Below are positions 1 to 9,512 of a stretch of 59,283 nt of DNA, piece by piece. The position numbers were made by a program, and so were the translations under genes. Below the pieces are notes generated by a model. It saw only the letters and a list, made by a program, of their open reading frames with translations. It searched no databases and was not told the origin of the DNA. Positions within the stretch are counted from its first letter, which is position 1; each line of letters opens with the position of its first letter. Origin of the DNA: Herminiimonas sp. GTDB lineage: Bacteria > Pseudomonadota > Gammaproteobacteria > Burkholderiales > Burkholderiaceae_D. The stretch lies in assembly GCA_028292665.1 (NCBI GenBank), contig JAQGLW010000143.1, positions 1-59,283 of the forward strand. Direction: 5' to 3'.

Positions 1-2184
1 GTCACCAAGATCCCGCGCTTCACCTTCGAGAAGTTTCCGGGCTCGAACACGCGCCTGACCACCCAGATGAAATCGGTGGGCGAGGCGATGGCCATCGGCC
101 GGACCTTTCAAGAATCGATGCAGAAGGCGCTGCGCAGCTTGGAGACCGGTTTCGACGGGTTCACTGAGCAGTTGACCCTGCCGCTGACCGATGAGGCCGC
201 CGAGAAGCTCTCCTACGAGCTGCGTTGGCCGGGACCGAACCGGATTCTGTATGTGGCCGACGCGTTTCGCGCCGGATGGACACTGCCGCAGGTCTTTGAG
301 GCCACCAAGATTGATCCCTGGTTCCTGGCGCAGATCGAAGACCTGCTGCGCGAGGAAGCGCTGCTGGCCAAGGACGGTTTTGAAAGTCTGGAACTGCCGC
401 GCCTGCGCGCCCTGAAGCGCAAGGGCTTCTCCGATTCGCGCATTGCAAAATTGGTGGGGCGGGATGAGCCGGACATTCGCCGCGAGCGGCGCATACTGGG
501 TCTGCACCCCGTCTATAAGCGCGTCGATACCTGCGCGGCCGAATTCGGCACCTCCACCGCGTATCTGTACTCGACCTACGAGGAAGAATGCGAAGCGGCT
601 CCCACGGACCGGCGCAAAATCATGATCTTGGGCGGCGGCCCGAATCGCATCGGACAGGGCATCGAATTCGATTATTGCTGCGTGCATGCCGCACTGGCCA
701 TGCGCGAAGACGGTTACGAAACGATCATGGTCAACTGCAATCCCGAAACGGTATCGACCGACTACGACACCTCCGACCGTCTGTACTTCGAGCCATTGAC
801 GCTCGAAGACGTGCTGGAAATCGTCGACAAGGAAAAACCATACGGCGTGATCGTCCAGTACGGCGGCCAGACGCCGCTGAAACTGGCGCTCGATCTCGAA
901 GCCAACGGCGTGCCGATCGTCGGCACGTCGCCCGACATGATCGATGCGGCGGAAGATCGCGAGCGCTTTCAGAAACTGCTGCATGACTTGAATCTGCGCC
1001 AGCCGCCGAATCGCACCGCGCGCACCGAAGAAGACGCGCTGCGGCTGGCGCAGGAAATTGGCTATCCGCTGGTGGTGCGTCCGTCGTATGTGCTGGGCGG
1101 ACGCGCGATGGAAATCGTCCACGAGCAACGCGACCTTGAACGCTATATGCGCGAAGCCGTCAAGGTGTCGCACGATTCGCCGGTGTTGCTGGATCGCTTC
1201 CTGAACGATGCAATCGAAGTCGACGTCGATTGCCTGTCGGACGGTCAGCGCACCTTCATCGGCGGCGTGATGGAGCATATCGAACAGGCAGGGGTCCATT
1301 CCGGGGATTCGGCATGCTCGCTGCCGCCGTACTCGCTGTCGAAAGAAACAATCGAGGAATTGAAACGCCAGACCGCATTGATGGCAAAAGGCCTGAACGT
1401 GGTCGGCTTGATGAATGTGCAGTTCGCGATTCAACAGCAAGAGATAGATGGCAAACTGCAGGACGTCGTCTTCGTGCTGGAAGTGAACCCGCGTGCTTCG
1501 CGCACGGTGCCGTATGTGTCCAAGGCGACCGGTCTGCAGTTGGCGAAGATCGCCGCACGCTGCATGGTCGGCCAATCGCTCGATAGCCAGGGCATTGGAA
1601 ATGAAGTTGTGCCGCCGTATTTCAGCGTCAAGGAAGCGGTCTTTCCGTTCGTGAAATTCCCGGGCGTCGATACGATTCTCGGACCGGAAATGAAATCGAC
1701 CGGCGAGGTCATGGGCATCGGCAAGACGTTCGGTGAAGCATTCGTCAAATCGCAGCTCGGTGCCAGCGTCAAATTGCCGAAGTCAGGCAAGGTTTTCCTG
1801 AGCGTCAAGGCAAGCGACAAGCCGCGCGCAGTCCAGGTTGCCAAGGACCTGGTCGAGATCGGTTTCTCGATTGCCGCCACCAAGGGAACCGCAGCGGCGA
1901 TCGCCGCCGCCGGGATACCGGTGACGACGGTCAACAAAGTGGTCGAAGGTCGTCCGCACATCGTCGACATGATCAAGAATAATGAGATTGCCCTGGTGAT
2001 CAATACGGTCGAGGAAAAGCGCAGTGCGATTACCGACTCGCGCGCAATTCGCACATCGGCGCTGGCGGCGCGGGTGACGACCTACACCACCATTGCGGGC
2101 GCGGAGGCCGCGGTCGAGGGCATGGCGCATCTCGATGAATTGCATGTCTATGATTTACAAGGGCTGCATAAAACTTTACACTAA
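1..2184 (+). CDS. carB: Carbamoyl-phosphate synthase large subunit, 5'-truncated by the window
   Basis: The reading frame is open from the first base, so the first roughly 350 of about 1075 residues lie outside the window and 727 remain. CarB makes carbamoyl phosphate from glutamine-derived ammonia, bicarbonate and two ATP for arginine and pyrimidine synthesis, working with the small subunit CarA. The visible part covers the end of the first ATP-grasp half ([13 protein letters not shown]), the oligomerisation region, the second ATP-grasp half starting near [15 protein letters not shown] with the repeat motif [14 protein letters not shown], and the C-terminal MGS-like allosteric domain ([19 protein letters not shown]). 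The two near-identical KS(V/T)GE(A/V)M motifs are the internal duplication typical of CarB. greA follows, as in many Burkholderiales. Identification is secure; only the start is missing. Confidence 0.97.
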   Translation, partial: VTKIPRFTFEKFPGSNTRLTTQMKSVGEAMAIGRTFQESMQKALRSLETGFDGFTEQLTLPLTDEAAEKLSYELRWPGPNRILYVADAFRAGWTLPQVFEATKIDPWFLAQIEDLLREEALLAKDGFESLELPRLRALKRKGFSDSRIAKLVGRDEPDIRRERRILGLHPVYKRVDTCAAEFGTSTAYLYSTYEEECEAAPTDRRKIMILGGGPNRIGQGIEFDYCCVHAALAMREDGYETIMVNCNPETVSTDYDTSDRLYFEPLTLEDVLEIVDKEKPYGVIVQYGGQTPLKLALDLEANGVPIVGTSPDMIDAAEDRERFQKLLHDLNLRQPPNRTARTEEDALRLAQEIGYPLVVRPSYVLGGRAMEIVHEQRDLERYMREAVKVSHDSPVLLDRFLNDAIEVDVDCLSDGQRTFIGGVMEHIEQAGVHSGDSACSLPPYSLSKETIEELKRQTALMAKGLNVVGLMNVQFAIQQQEIDGKLQDVVFVLEVNPRASRTVPYVSKATGLQLAKIAARCMVGQSLDSQGIGNEVVPPYFSVKEAVFPFVKFPGVDTILGPEMKSTGEVMGIGKTFGEAFVKSQLGASVKLPKSGKVFLSVKASDKPRAVQVAKDLVEIGFSIAATKGTAAAIAAAGIPVTTVNKVVEGRPHIVDMIKNNEIALVINTVEEKRSAITDSRAIRTSALAARVTTYTTIAGAEAAVEGMAHLDELHVYDLQGLHKTLH

Positions 2185-2202
2185 GTCCATAGCCGAACTT
2201 TA

Positions 2203-2350
2203 GCCACAGAGGTTGCAGAGAGCATCCTTCGATACGCTACGCCGTTCAGGGCGGATGGATAATTGACATATTTTCGGTTTGTCGAATTTTCCGTTCGCCT
2301 CAGGTAGGTCGCGAGTCGTAGAGAAGGGTTTTATTTGCGACCTCTGTGGT
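2203..2350. repeat. Imperfect terminal inverted repeat enclosing the carB-greA spacer (MITE-like or REP-like)
   Basis: Positions 2204-2216 (CCACAGAGGTTGC) and 2337-2349 (GCGACCTCTGTGG) are inverted copies matching at 12 of 13 positions. They enclose about 120 bp with no convincing gene. Inside lies a smaller dyad beginning CATCC and ending GGATG around 2223-2258. The structure resembles a short non-autonomous or palindromic intergenic element, but no target-site duplication is evident and copy number cannot be judged from one locus. Confidence 0.4.
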
Positions 2351-2374
2351 TTTCATTTCACCAAACTAAAAATC

Positions 2375-2851
2375 ATGAGCTCAGTCCCTATTACCAAACG
2401 CGGCGCAGAACTTCTCAAAGAGGAACTGATTCGCCTGAAAACAAAAGAGCGACCGGCTGTCATCAATGCGATTGCCGAAGCGCGGTCACATGGCGACTTG
2501 TCCGAGAATGCAGAATACGATGCAGCCAAGGAGAGGCAAAGTTTTATTGAAGGCCGTATTGCCGATCTCGAAGGCAAATTGGGCGCGGCACAAATCATAG
2601 ATCCTGCATTGCTGGATGCGGATGGCCGCATCGTATTTGCATCGACAGTCCATCTCGAAGACCTGGAGTCGGGTGAAAAAGTTGCTTACCAAATAGTCGG
2701 CGTGGACGAAGCGGATCTCAAGGAATCAAAAGTATCCATTACATCGCCGATCGCGCGGGCATTGATCGGCAAATACGCAGGTGATGTCGTGGAAGTGCAA
2801 GCCCCATCGGGAGTGCGCGAATATGAAGTGCTTGACGTGCGTTATATTTAA
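2375..2851 (+). CDS. greA: Transcription elongation factor GreA
   Basis: The product is 158 residues, the usual GreA length, when started at the ATG that begins [14 protein letters not shown]. The frame is open further upstream, but that extension falls in the inverted-repeat spacer and lengthens the protein beyond the family norm. GreA rescues backtracked RNA polymerase by stimulating cleavage of the transcript 3' end. The N-terminal coiled coil carries the conserved acidic tip in the segment [17 protein letters not shown], and the C-terminal FKBP-like domain ends with [11 protein letters not shown]. It follows carB, a common Burkholderiales arrangement. Confidence 0.96.
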   Translation: MSSVPITKRGAELLKEELIRLKTKERPAVINAIAEARSHGDLSENAEYDAAKERQSFIEGRIADLEGKLGAAQIIDPALLDADGRIVFASTVHLEDLESGEKVAYQIVGVDEADLKESKVSITSPIARALIGKYAGDVVEVQAPSGVREYEVLDVRYI

Positions 2852-2863
2852 TATTCTATCGAT

Positions 2864-3313
2864 ATGTTCGGCTTGCGCGCTCGTTTACTGATCGCAACAT
2901 TATGGGCGGGCAGCTTGTGGACAATCGGCTATCTGGTGGCGCCGACTTTGTTCGCAACGCTGCCTGATAAAGCGCTGGCCGGCACGATTGCCGGTAGTCT
3001 GTTCCGGATCGAGGCGTGGCTCTCCGTTTTTTGCGCCTTCGCGCTTATGGCGTTGTTGATCCCGGGAACCAAAGACTATGACCGGAAACAGCGCAAGGCA
3101 TGGCTTCTTCTTATATTCGGCATGCTGGCTTGCACATTGATCGGATATTTCAGTGTGCAGCCTTTCATGGCTGCATTGCGTGAAACAGCGGGACCGGGTG
3201 GGGTAATGGCATCCAATGCCAGAACGCAATTCGGCATTCTGCACGGCATTTCGAGCGGAATTTATTTAGTGCAAAGTCTGCTGGGTGCCGCACTGATTAT
3301 CAAAATACGATAA
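2864..3313 (+). CDS. DUF4149 (TMEM205-like) inner-membrane protein
   Basis: This 149-residue protein has about four hydrophobic segments: near residues 6-28, 47-66, 82-101 and 125-146. It begins 12 bp after greA in the same direction. The layout, with a charged KDYDRKQRK loop between helices 2 and 3, matches the DUF4149 family found beside greA or yhbY in many betaproteobacteria. Function is unknown. No strong ribosome-binding site is visible before the ATG, so translation may depend on greA. The membrane assignment is clear; the family name rests on recognition of the overall pattern and context. Confidence 0.75.
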   Translation: MFGLRARLLIATLWAGSLWTIGYLVAPTLFATLPDKALAGTIAGSLFRIEAWLSVFCAFALMALLIPGTKDYDRKQRKAWLLLIFGMLACTLIGYFSVQPFMAALRETAGPGGVMASNARTQFGILHGISSGIYLVQSLLGAALIIKIR

Positions 3314-3329
3314 ACAGGATCAACGAATA

Positions 3330-3803
3330 TCAGCCTTTGCCCAGTGAAGATTTCTTGGAGCTGGCTTGACGCGGTTTGGCACGTTTGATCGAACCGCCCT
3401 GCGTAACACGTTCGTTGCCTTTTACCATGACCTTGGTTACGGAAGGACGTTTGGTGCCGCTTGGACTGGGTTTGACAATGGTCACTTCACGCATGCCTTT
3501 CCCTCTTTTTTCGTTACGTTCTTTGACGGCATCTTTTTTCGGACGATAAACCACCAGGAGCTTGCCGATATGCTGGATCGGCGCGGTGCCGAGCTTGTCG
3601 CATATCGTTTCATAAATTTCAATGCGCGCTTCCCGGTCATCGCCAAAAACGCGTACTTTTATCAATCCATGGGCATCCAGGCTGGCATCGATTTCTTTGA
3701 GTACTGCAGGGGTTAAGCCGGCTTCGCCAATCAGGACTACCGGATTGAGCGCATGGGCTTCCGCGCGTAGCGCACTACGCTCGGCTGGGGTAAGTTTCAA
3801 CAT
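3330..3803 (-). CDS. yhbY: YhbY family RNA-binding protein (CRS1/YhbY domain)
   Basis: The product is 157 residues. Residues 1-95 form a CRS1/YhbY (CRM) domain: LKLTPAERSALRAEAHALNPVV, then IGEAGLTPAVLKEIDASLDAHGLIKVRV, ending in a VYRPKK stretch. The domain binds RNA and is associated with the precursor 50S ribosomal subunit in enterobacteria. The C-terminal 60 residues are Lys/Arg/Ser-rich and probably disordered, an extension common in Burkholderiales. It is transcribed divergently from rlmE, another 50S maturation gene, and convergently with the DUF4149 gene. Confidence 0.93.
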   Translation of the reverse strand: MLKLTPAERSALRAEAHALNPVVLIGEAGLTPAVLKEIDASLDAHGLIKVRVFGDDREARIEIYETICDKLGTAPIQHIGKLLVVYRPKKDAVKERNEKRGKGMREVTIVKPSPSGTKRPSVTKVMVKGNERVTQGGSIKRAKPRQASSKKSSLGKG

Positions 3804-3880
3804 ATTTTAAGAAGTGTTGGGAACAGAGCAGCGCTTCGCTTGACTCTATCCCGCAATAGTAAAGGTAGTATTCTACGCGA

Positions 3881-4537
3881 ATGGCAAAGAACAAATTAAA
3901 CAAAAACTGGCTGCATGATCACATTAACGATCCGTATGTGAGATTGGCCCAGAAAGAGGGCTACCGGGCGCGGGCAGCTTACAAGCTCAAGGAAATCGAT
4001 GAAAGCGAAAAGTTGATCAAGCCCGGCCAGATTATCGTCGATCTTGGTTCGACGCCCGGCAGCTGGTCGCAATATGCGCGCAACAAGCTGGCCGGCCAGG
4101 AGGGGGGCGGTATTTACGGCACCATCATTGGACTGGACATGCTGCCGATGGAGCCGATTGCGGACGTGCATTTCATATTGGGGGATTTTCGCGAGCCGGA
4201 CGTATTGCAACAGCTGGAACAGGTGTTGGGAAACCGCAAGGCGGACCTGGTGCTGTCCGATATGGCGCCCAATCTTTCCGGCGTGGCGGTAGCGGATGCA
4301 GCCCGTATCGAAGACATCATTGATCTGGCAATCGATTTCGCCCGATCCCACATGAAACCTTCCGGTGCTTTGCTCGTCAAATGTTTCAATGGAATGGGTT
4401 ATAGCCAGATCATCGAAAAATTCAGGCAAGAATTCAAAATAGTCAGTCAAAAGAAGCCGAAAGCCAGCAGGGATAAATCGTCAGAGATTTTTTTGCTGGG
4501 GAAAATATTAAAAAATCCCTCTTTAATTGCAAATTAA
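3881..4537 (+). CDS. rlmE: 23S rRNA 2'-O-ribose U2552 methyltransferase RlmE (FtsJ/RrmJ)
   Basis: RlmE methylates U2552 in the A-loop of 23S rRNA late in 50S assembly, using S-adenosylmethionine. The 218-residue protein fits the family. It has the AdoMet-binding stretch [14 protein letters not shown] (motif I), the second SAM motif [13 protein letters not shown], and the later catalytic Lys in LLVKCFNG, with the early Lys in [12 protein letters not shown]. It lies directly upstream of ftsH, as in E. coli where the two genes form a heat-shock operon, and is divergent from yhbY. Confidence 0.96.
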   Translation: MAKNKLNKNWLHDHINDPYVRLAQKEGYRARAAYKLKEIDESEKLIKPGQIIVDLGSTPGSWSQYARNKLAGQEGGGIYGTIIGLDMLPMEPIADVHFILGDFREPDVLQQLEQVLGNRKADLVLSDMAPNLSGVAVADAARIEDIIDLAIDFARSHMKPSGALLVKCFNGMGYSQIIEKFRQEFKIVSQKKPKASRDKSSEIFLLGKILKNPSLIAN

Positions 4538-4539
4538 CC

Positions 4540-4568
4540 CTTGATTAATCATGGATTTAGCCCGATAT
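4540..4568 (+). promoter_or_regulatory. Probable sigma-32 (RpoH) heat-shock promoter of ftsH
   Basis: CTTGAT at 4540-4545 and CCCGATAT at 4561-4568 are separated by 15 bp. They match the sigma-32 consensus (CTTGAA, 11-15 bp, CCCCATNT) at nearly all positions. The site lies in the 108-bp gap between rlmE and ftsH, with about 77 bp of leader before the ftsH start. Heat-shock control of ftsH is known in other proteobacteria; the promoter here is inferred from sequence alone. Confidence 0.65.
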
Positions 4569-4645
4569 CGAGTCTAGTAAGCTCCGATTATTGCGAGTAG
4601 AATTTACAAATATGTAAAAGGCCGGTCCAGGCCTAAGGAGTTCTA

Positions 4646-6529
4646 GTGAACAATATGTTTTCCAAAGCCGCCATTTGGGTCGTCATTGCCCTTGTGCTTT
4701 TTACCGTCTTCAAGCAATTCGACGATCGTGGTTTGGCAGGTGGAGCAACGCCAATCCCTTACTCGGATTTTCTCGATGAGGTCAAAGCAAAGCACATCAA
4801 GGAAGCGACCATTGAGGATCGAACCATTGTCGCCACAACATCCGACGGCAAGAAAATCAAGGCGACAGTCACGAATCTTGACCGCGGTTTGATCGGAGAC
4901 CTTGTCAACAATGACGTCAAATTCGACGTCAAACAGCCGGAACCGCCATCATTCCTGTCGCAGGTATTCATTTCCTGGTTCCCGATGCTGTTGTTGATCG
5001 GCGTGTGGATATTCTTCATGCGCCAGATGCAAGGCGGCGGCAAGGGGGGCGCATTCTCTTTCGGTAAATCGAAGGCGCGCATGCTCGATGAACACAGCAA
5101 TGTAGTGACGTTTGCCGATGTCGCAGGTTGCGATGAAGCGAAAGAAGAAGTGCAGGAATTGGTGGATTTCCTGCGCGATCCGACCAAATTCCAGAAATTG
5201 GGCGGACGCATTCCGCGCGGCGTATTGATGGTCGGTCCTCCGGGCACCGGTAAAACTTTGCTGGCGCGTGCCATTGCGGGCGAGGCCAAAGTGCCTTTCT
5301 TCACGATTTCCGGTTCCGATTTCGTTGAAATGTTTGTCGGTGTCGGCGCATCGAGGGTGCGCGACATGTTCGAAAACGCGAAAAAACATTCCCCGTGCAT
5401 CATCTTTATCGATGAGATCGATGCGGTCGGTCGCCATCGCGGCGCCGGCATGGGCGGTGGTAACGATGAGCGCGAGCAGACGCTGAATCAGTTGCTGGTG
5501 GAAATGGACGGTTTTGAAGCCAATGCCGGCGTGATTGTCATCGCTGCGACCAACCGTGCCGATGTACTGGATAAAGCGCTGCTGCGTCCGGGCCGCTTCG
5601 ACCGACAGGTGATTGTCGGCCTGCCGGATATCCGCGGCCGCGAGCAGATTCTGTATGTGCACATGCGTAAAGTGCCGATTGCACCGGACGTCAAGGCAGA
5701 TATTCTGGCACGCGGCACGCCAGGCTTTTCGGGTGCGGATTTGGCCAATCTGGTCAATGAAGCTGCACTGTTCGCCGCGCGCCGCAACAAGCGTCTGGTC
5801 GAAATGCAGGATTTTGAAGATGCCAAAGACAAGATCGTGATGGGCCCGGAACGAAAATCCGCTGTCATGCGCGAAGAAGAGCGCCGGAACACGGCTTTCC
5901 ATGAGTCAGGTCATGCGGTGGTTGCCAAGCTGCTGCCGAAGGCCGATCCGGTTCATAAAGTCACGATCATGCCGCGCGGCTTTGCGTTGGGATTGACATG
6001 GCAGTTGCCGGAACACGACCGCGTCAATATGTACAAGGACAAGATGCTGGAGGAAATTGCGATACTGTTCGGCGGTCGTATTGCCGAAGAGATATTCATG
6101 CATCAGATGTCGACTGGGGCATCGAATGACTTCGAACGTGCGACCAAGCTGGCGCGCGCGATGGTGACACGTTACGGCATGTCGGAGAGCCTGGGTACCA
6201 TGGTCTATGAAGACACCGAGCAGGATGCCTACTTCGGACGCATGTCGGCCAAGACCGTGTCGGAAGCAACCCAGCAAAAGGTCGATACCGAAATCCGCAG
6301 TATCCTGGATGGACAGTATGCGTTGTCGCGCAGACTGCTCGAAGAAAACAGGGCTAAAGTCGAAATGATGGCCAATACCTTGCTGGATTGGGAAACCATC
6401 GATGCGGATCAGATCAACGACATCATGGAAGGACGTGAGCCGCGTTTGCCAAAAGCCGGGGTTCCCACCAAGAGGTCTTCAGACAATACACCGGGGGGAG
6501 TGACGCCGACCGCGACCGCTCCGGCGTAA
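4646..6529 (+). CDS. ftsH: ATP-dependent zinc metalloprotease FtsH
   Basis: This membrane-anchored AAA+ protease degrades misassembled membrane proteins and regulatory proteins. The 627 residues show TM1 (about 8-20), a periplasmic domain, TM2 (about 105-126), Walker A GPPGTGKT (197-204), Walker [10 protein letters not shown] near 255, the second region of homology [19 protein letters not shown], and the zinc site HESGH (419-423). The chosen start is a GTG with TAAGGAG six bases upstream; an in-frame ATG three codons later is the alternative. A Rho-independent terminator follows, and a likely RpoH promoter precedes it. Confidence 0.98.
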   Translation: MNNMFSKAAIWVVIALVLFTVFKQFDDRGLAGGATPIPYSDFLDEVKAKHIKEATIEDRTIVATTSDGKKIKATVTNLDRGLIGDLVNNDVKFDVKQPEPPSFLSQVFISWFPMLLLIGVWIFFMRQMQGGGKGGAFSFGKSKARMLDEHSNVVTFADVAGCDEAKEEVQELVDFLRDPTKFQKLGGRIPRGVLMVGPPGTGKTLLARAIAGEAKVPFFTISGSDFVEMFVGVGASRVRDMFENAKKHSPCIIFIDEIDAVGRHRGAGMGGGNDEREQTLNQLLVEMDGFEANAGVIVIAATNRADVLDKALLRPGRFDRQVIVGLPDIRGREQILYVHMRKVPIAPDVKADILARGTPGFSGADLANLVNEAALFAARRNKRLVEMQDFEDAKDKIVMGPERKSAVMREEERRNTAFHESGHAVVAKLLPKADPVHKVTIMPRGFALGLTWQLPEHDRVNMYKDKMLEEIAILFGGRIAEEIFMHQMSTGASNDFERATKLARAMVTRYGMSESLGTMVYEDTEQDAYFGRMSAKTVSEATQQKVDTEIRSILDGQYALSRRLLEENRAKVEMMANTLLDWETIDADQINDIMEGREPRLPKAGVPTKRSSDNTPGGVTPTATAPA

Positions 6530-6566
6530 GCGGCGAATATGGCGTAATTCCGACATGAAGCAGCGC

Positions 6567-6597
6567 AAGGGTGAGGAGCAATCCTCGCCCTTTTTCT
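6567..6597 (+). terminator. Rho-independent terminator after ftsH
   Basis: AAGGGTGAGGA (6567-6577) pairs with TCCTCGCCCTT (6582-6592) across a GCAA loop, with one G-T wobble, and runs into TTTTTCTTT. It ends about ten bases before the folP start, so folP must have read-through or a promoter overlapping this hairpin. Confidence 0.85.
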
Positions 6598-6607
6598 TTG
6601 CCAAAAA

Positions 6608-7465
6608 ATGATGCAACAGTATTTCCAGTGCGGACGTTATCGATTCCCTTTAAGCGGGGAAAATTTCAGGCCGCTCGTCATGGGCGTACTGAATGTGACG
6701 CCAGACTCCTTCTCGGACGGAGGCCGCTTCCATTCGCTGGAATCGGCGCTGTCGCGTGCGGAGCAAATGATTGCAGAAGGAGTCGACATCATTGATATCG
6801 GCGGCGAGTCGAGCCGCCCCGGTGCACCGCCATTGCCGCTGGAAGAGGAGCTGCGGCGTGTGATGCCGCTGGTGTATGCAATACGGGATTGCGGCAAGCC
6901 GATATCGGTCGATACATATAAGCCGCAGGTGATGCGCGAAGCGATCGCCGCCGGTGCCGACATGATCAACGATATCAATGGATTCAGATCCGAGGGAGCC
7001 ATGAGCGCGGTCAAGGCTGGCGATTGCGCACTATGTATCATGCATATGCAGAGCGATCCGCAAACCATGCAACAAAAGCCGGAATATCGGGATGTTGTCG
7101 CCGAAGTTACGGCTTTTTTACATGAACGTGTGAAAGACCTGGAAACAGCGGGGATAGTACGCAATCGTTTATGCATCGATCCGGGCTTTGGCTTCGGCAA
7201 AACGCCGGAGCATAATGTTGAACTGCTGAAAAATATCGGACAGATGCAACGCATTCTGGATCTGCCGCTGCTTGCCGGCCTGTCGCGCAAGTCGATGATC
7301 GGCGCCGTCACCGGCAAGCCGGTGGAACAGCGGCTTGCAGGGAGTCTTGCCGCTGCACTGGCGGCCGTCGCGCAGGGAGCCGCGATACTGCGTGTCCACG
7401 ATGTGGCAGAGACGGTTGATGCGCTCAAGGTCTGGCAGGCAGCAACGCAAGAACCCAATAAATAA
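6608..7465 (+). CDS. folP: Dihydropteroate synthase
   Basis: FolP condenses 6-hydroxymethyl-dihydropterin diphosphate with p-aminobenzoate in folate synthesis and is the sulfonamide target. The 285-residue protein has the pterin-site motifs [17 protein letters not shown] near residue 20, [16 protein letters not shown] near 60, ISVDTYKP near 100, [18 protein letters not shown], and [12 protein letters not shown]. The order ftsH-folP-glmM is conserved across many proteobacteria. No Shine-Dalgarno is visible in the short space after the ftsH terminator; the ATG-ATG pair leaves the exact first codon ambiguous by one. Confidence 0.97.
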   Translation: MMQQYFQCGRYRFPLSGENFRPLVMGVLNVTPDSFSDGGRFHSLESALSRAEQMIAEGVDIIDIGGESSRPGAPPLPLEEELRRVMPLVYAIRDCGKPISVDTYKPQVMREAIAAGADMINDINGFRSEGAMSAVKAGDCALCIMHMQSDPQTMQQKPEYRDVVAEVTAFLHERVKDLETAGIVRNRLCIDPGFGFGKTPEHNVELLKNIGQMQRILDLPLLAGLSRKSMIGAVTGKPVEQRLAGSLAAALAAVAQGAAILRVHDVAETVDALKVWQAATQEPNK

Positions 7466-7478
7466 ATCAGGGAAAAGC

Positions 7479-8816
7479 ATGACACGCAAATATTTTGGCA
7501 CAGACGGTGTACGCGGACTGGTAGGCGCTGCGCCGATTACACCCGATTTCGTGATGAGACTCGGCTATGCCGCAGGCAAAGTGCTGGCGCAATCGGAGTC
7601 GACAACCACGAAGCCGATCGTATTGATCGGCAAGGACACACGGATATCCGGATACATGCTGGAGGCGGCGCTCGAAGCGGGTTTTGCGGCGGCCGGTGTG
7701 GATGTAATGCTGGCGGGGCCGATGCCGACGCCTGCCGTTGCTTACCTGACCCGTGCGCTGCGATTGTCGGCAGGCGTCGTCATTTCAGCATCGCATAATC
7801 CGTATCAGGATAACGGCATCAAGTTTTTTTCAGCGCAGGGCAACAAACTGCCCGATGCCGTCGAGGCCGCGATTGAGGTCGCTCTCGAGACCCCGATGGA
7901 ATGCGTTTCATCGGAAAAACTGGGCAAGGCAAAACGGCTCGATGATGCGCGCGGACGTTATATCGAGTTTTGCAAGAGCACCTTTCCGAACGAACTCGAC
8001 TTGCGCGGCTTTCGAATCGTGGTTGATTGCGCACATGGGGCGGCATACCATATCGCGCCGGATGTTTTCCATGAGCTCGGCGCCGAGGTGATCGCCATCG
8101 GCAACCAGCCGAACGGATTCAATATCAATGACGGTCTTGGCGCAACTGCGCCGGAAACGCTGGCCGCGGCCGTGCAGAAAAATCATGCGGATATCGGCAT
8201 TGCATTGGACGGCGACGCAGACCGGCTGTTGATGGTCGATTCAACGGGCCGGATTTATAACGGCGATGAATTGTTGTATGTGATGGTCAAGGACAGCATG
8301 GCGACAAGGCCGCTCGAAGGCGTTGTGGGCACATTGATGACCAACATGGCGCTGGAAGTCGCATTCAAGAAAATGGGCATAAGATTCGAGCGTGCCAAGG
8401 TGGGCGATCGTTATGTGCTTGAAGTGCTGCAGGAGCGCGGCTGGCTGATCGGCGGTGAAGGCTCGGGCCACCTGTTGTTTCTGGATAAGCACACCACCGG
8501 CGACGGCATTATCTCTGCATTGCAAGTATTGTCCGCCCTGAAGCGCAGCGGCAAGACGCTTGCACAATGCACCGAAGACATTACTTTTTATCCGCAGACC
8601 TTGATCAATGTGAAGGTCCCGCCTGGTTTCAATTGGCAAAAGAATAGGGCCATATTGGCTGAAAAAGAAATCGTCGAGGCTGAATTGGGCGATGCCGGAC
8701 GCGTGCTGATTCGTGCATCCGGAACCGAGCCTTTAATTCGAGTGATGGTCGAGGCAAAATCCGCTGAGAATGCCGAGCGCATGGCAAGACGCATTGCGGA
8801 CAAGGTGAACACTTAG
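7479..8816 (+). CDS. glmM: Phosphoglucosamine mutase GlmM
   Basis: GlmM interconverts glucosamine-6-phosphate and glucosamine-1-phosphate on the way to UDP-GlcNAc for peptidoglycan and lipopolysaccharide. Started at the ATG beginning [14 protein letters not shown], the protein is 445 residues, exactly the family length. The frame is open further upstream, but only inside folP. Visible motifs are the phosphoserine loop ISASHNP (Ser near 105), the metal loop DGDADR, the sugar-binding GEGSGH and the phosphate-binding [12 protein letters not shown] near the C terminus. It sits 13 bp after folP, probably co-transcribed. Confidence 0.98.
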   Translation: MTRKYFGTDGVRGLVGAAPITPDFVMRLGYAAGKVLAQSESTTTKPIVLIGKDTRISGYMLEAALEAGFAAAGVDVMLAGPMPTPAVAYLTRALRLSAGVVISASHNPYQDNGIKFFSAQGNKLPDAVEAAIEVALETPMECVSSEKLGKAKRLDDARGRYIEFCKSTFPNELDLRGFRIVVDCAHGAAYHIAPDVFHELGAEVIAIGNQPNGFNINDGLGATAPETLAAAVQKNHADIGIALDGDADRLLMVDSTGRIYNGDELLYVMVKDSMATRPLEGVVGTLMTNMALEVAFKKMGIRFERAKVGDRYVLEVLQERGWLIGGEGSGHLLFLDKHTTGDGIISALQVLSALKRSGKTLAQCTEDITFYPQTLINVKVPPGFNWQKNRAILAEKEIVEAELGDAGRVLIRASGTEPLIRVMVEAKSAENAERMARRIADKVNT

Positions 8817-9053
8817 AGCTTCATAACATGAAGGTGTCTTACGGGACGTCGGTCGCAGGGTGGAACACTGTGCTCATCCGTCCTGCTTTCGGCGTGATCG
8901 GCGTCAAGCGTTGCGCCCCCGATGAAATGGCAAAATTGATGCCAAGATCCAAAATTTATTGAAGTACGACAAGAAATCTATTGTTGCTGTGTAAAACGCT
9001 GATGCCCACAAAATTCGGCAGCAGTCGGTTTTACTCAGCGTCGTCGTTATGAA
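8817..9053. other. Intergenic region between glmM and the tRNA genes
   Basis: About 240 bp without a convincing gene. I see no clear terminator for glmM and no RNA gene here. The only recognisable control element nearby is the tRNA promoter starting at 9054. Confidence 0.6.
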
Positions 9054-9082
9054 TTGACTGAAATGCCTTGGTCCTGTATGAT
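9054..9082 (+). promoter_or_regulatory. Promoter of the tRNA-Pro gene
   Basis: TTGACT (9054-9059) and TATGAT (9077-9082) are separated by exactly 17 bp, each one mismatch from the sigma-70 consensus. Transcription would start near 9089, just ahead of the tRNA 5' end at 9092. Confidence 0.8.
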
Positions 9083-9091
9083 TCTTTTTCT

Positions 9092-9168
9092 CGGAGTGTG
9101 GCGCAGTCCGGTAGCGCACCTGGTTTGGGACCAGGGGGTCCAAGGTTCGAATCCTTGTACTCCGACCA
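9092..9168 (+). tRNA. tRNA-Pro (anticodon UGG)
   Basis: A 77-nt cloverleaf with encoded CCA. The acceptor stem pairs CGGAGTG with TACTCCG (one wobble). The anticodon stem CCTGG/CCAGG encloses the loop TTTGGGA with anticodon TGG, and the T-arm contains GGTTCGAATCC. It is followed immediately by a strong terminator, so it may be a monocistronic transcript separate from the next tRNA. Confidence 0.97.
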
Positions 9169-9172
9169 ATTT

Positions 9173-9204
9173 AAACGGGCTGTCATCGACAGCCCGTTTT
9201 CTAT
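9173..9204 (+). terminator. Rho-independent terminator after tRNA-Pro
   Basis: AAACGGGCTGTC (9173-9184) and GACAGCCCGTTT (9188-9199) are perfect complements with a three-base loop. They are followed by TTTCTATTTT. Confidence 0.9.
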
Positions 9205-9240
9205 TTTGCGAGTATTATTTCCTAGTCTCATCTCTATTTG

Positions 9241-9317
9241 CTGCCCATAGCTCAGTTGGATAGAGCAACGGCCTTCTAAGCCGTAGGTCACAGGTTCGAC
9301 TCCTGTTGGGCAGGCCA
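9241..9317 (+). tRNA. tRNA-Arg (anticodon UCU), integration target
   Basis: A 77-nt cloverleaf with encoded CCA. The acceptor stem pairs CTGCCCA with TGGGCAG, the D-arm is GCTC/GAGC, the anticodon stem is ACGGC/GCCGT with loop CTTCTAA (anticodon TCT), and the T-arm is ACAGG-TTCGACT-CCTGT. Everything from 9263 on, including the 3' strand of the D-stem, the anticodon arm and the T-arm, is duplicated at 19217-19273. The gene's 3' half is therefore probably supplied by the integrated element, and function is preserved. Confidence 0.97.
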
Positions 9318-9319
9318 GC
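9263..9319 (+). repeat. Attachment site copy at the tRNA end (attL)
   Basis: This 57-bp sequence within tRNA-Arg is identical to 19217-19273. The match starts at GAGCAACGG, the 3' D-stem strand, and extends two bases past the CCA. Neighbouring bases differ on both sides, which sets the limits. Confidence 0.93.
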
Positions 9320-9398
9320 TCATCTATACAAATCAAGAACTTACTGAATCGTCGGTGGACGGCTTTCACCTCAACGATGCACTGATTTTACCTCTAAC

Positions 9399-9416
9399 TG
9401 TGCTCAAATTGTGCTC
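9399..9416 (+). repeat. 18-bp direct repeat near attL, candidate integrase arm site
   Basis: TGTGCTCAAATTGTGCTC occurs here and again, in the same orientation, at 19147-19164 near attR. Each copy contains two TGTGCTC half-units. This copy is flanked by inverted 8-mers AACGATGC (9373-9380) and GCATCGTT (9417-9424). The placement inside both ends of the element suggests binding sites for the integrase or an accessory factor; this is inference. Confidence 0.6.
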
Positions 9417-9512
9417 GCATCGTTGACGTTGAATGCCAAGGCTATATTGCTGCCTTGGAGTGGTCGGCACAACACTATCCGTGGCACCGGCAGTGTATCG
9501 CGCACGGCAATG

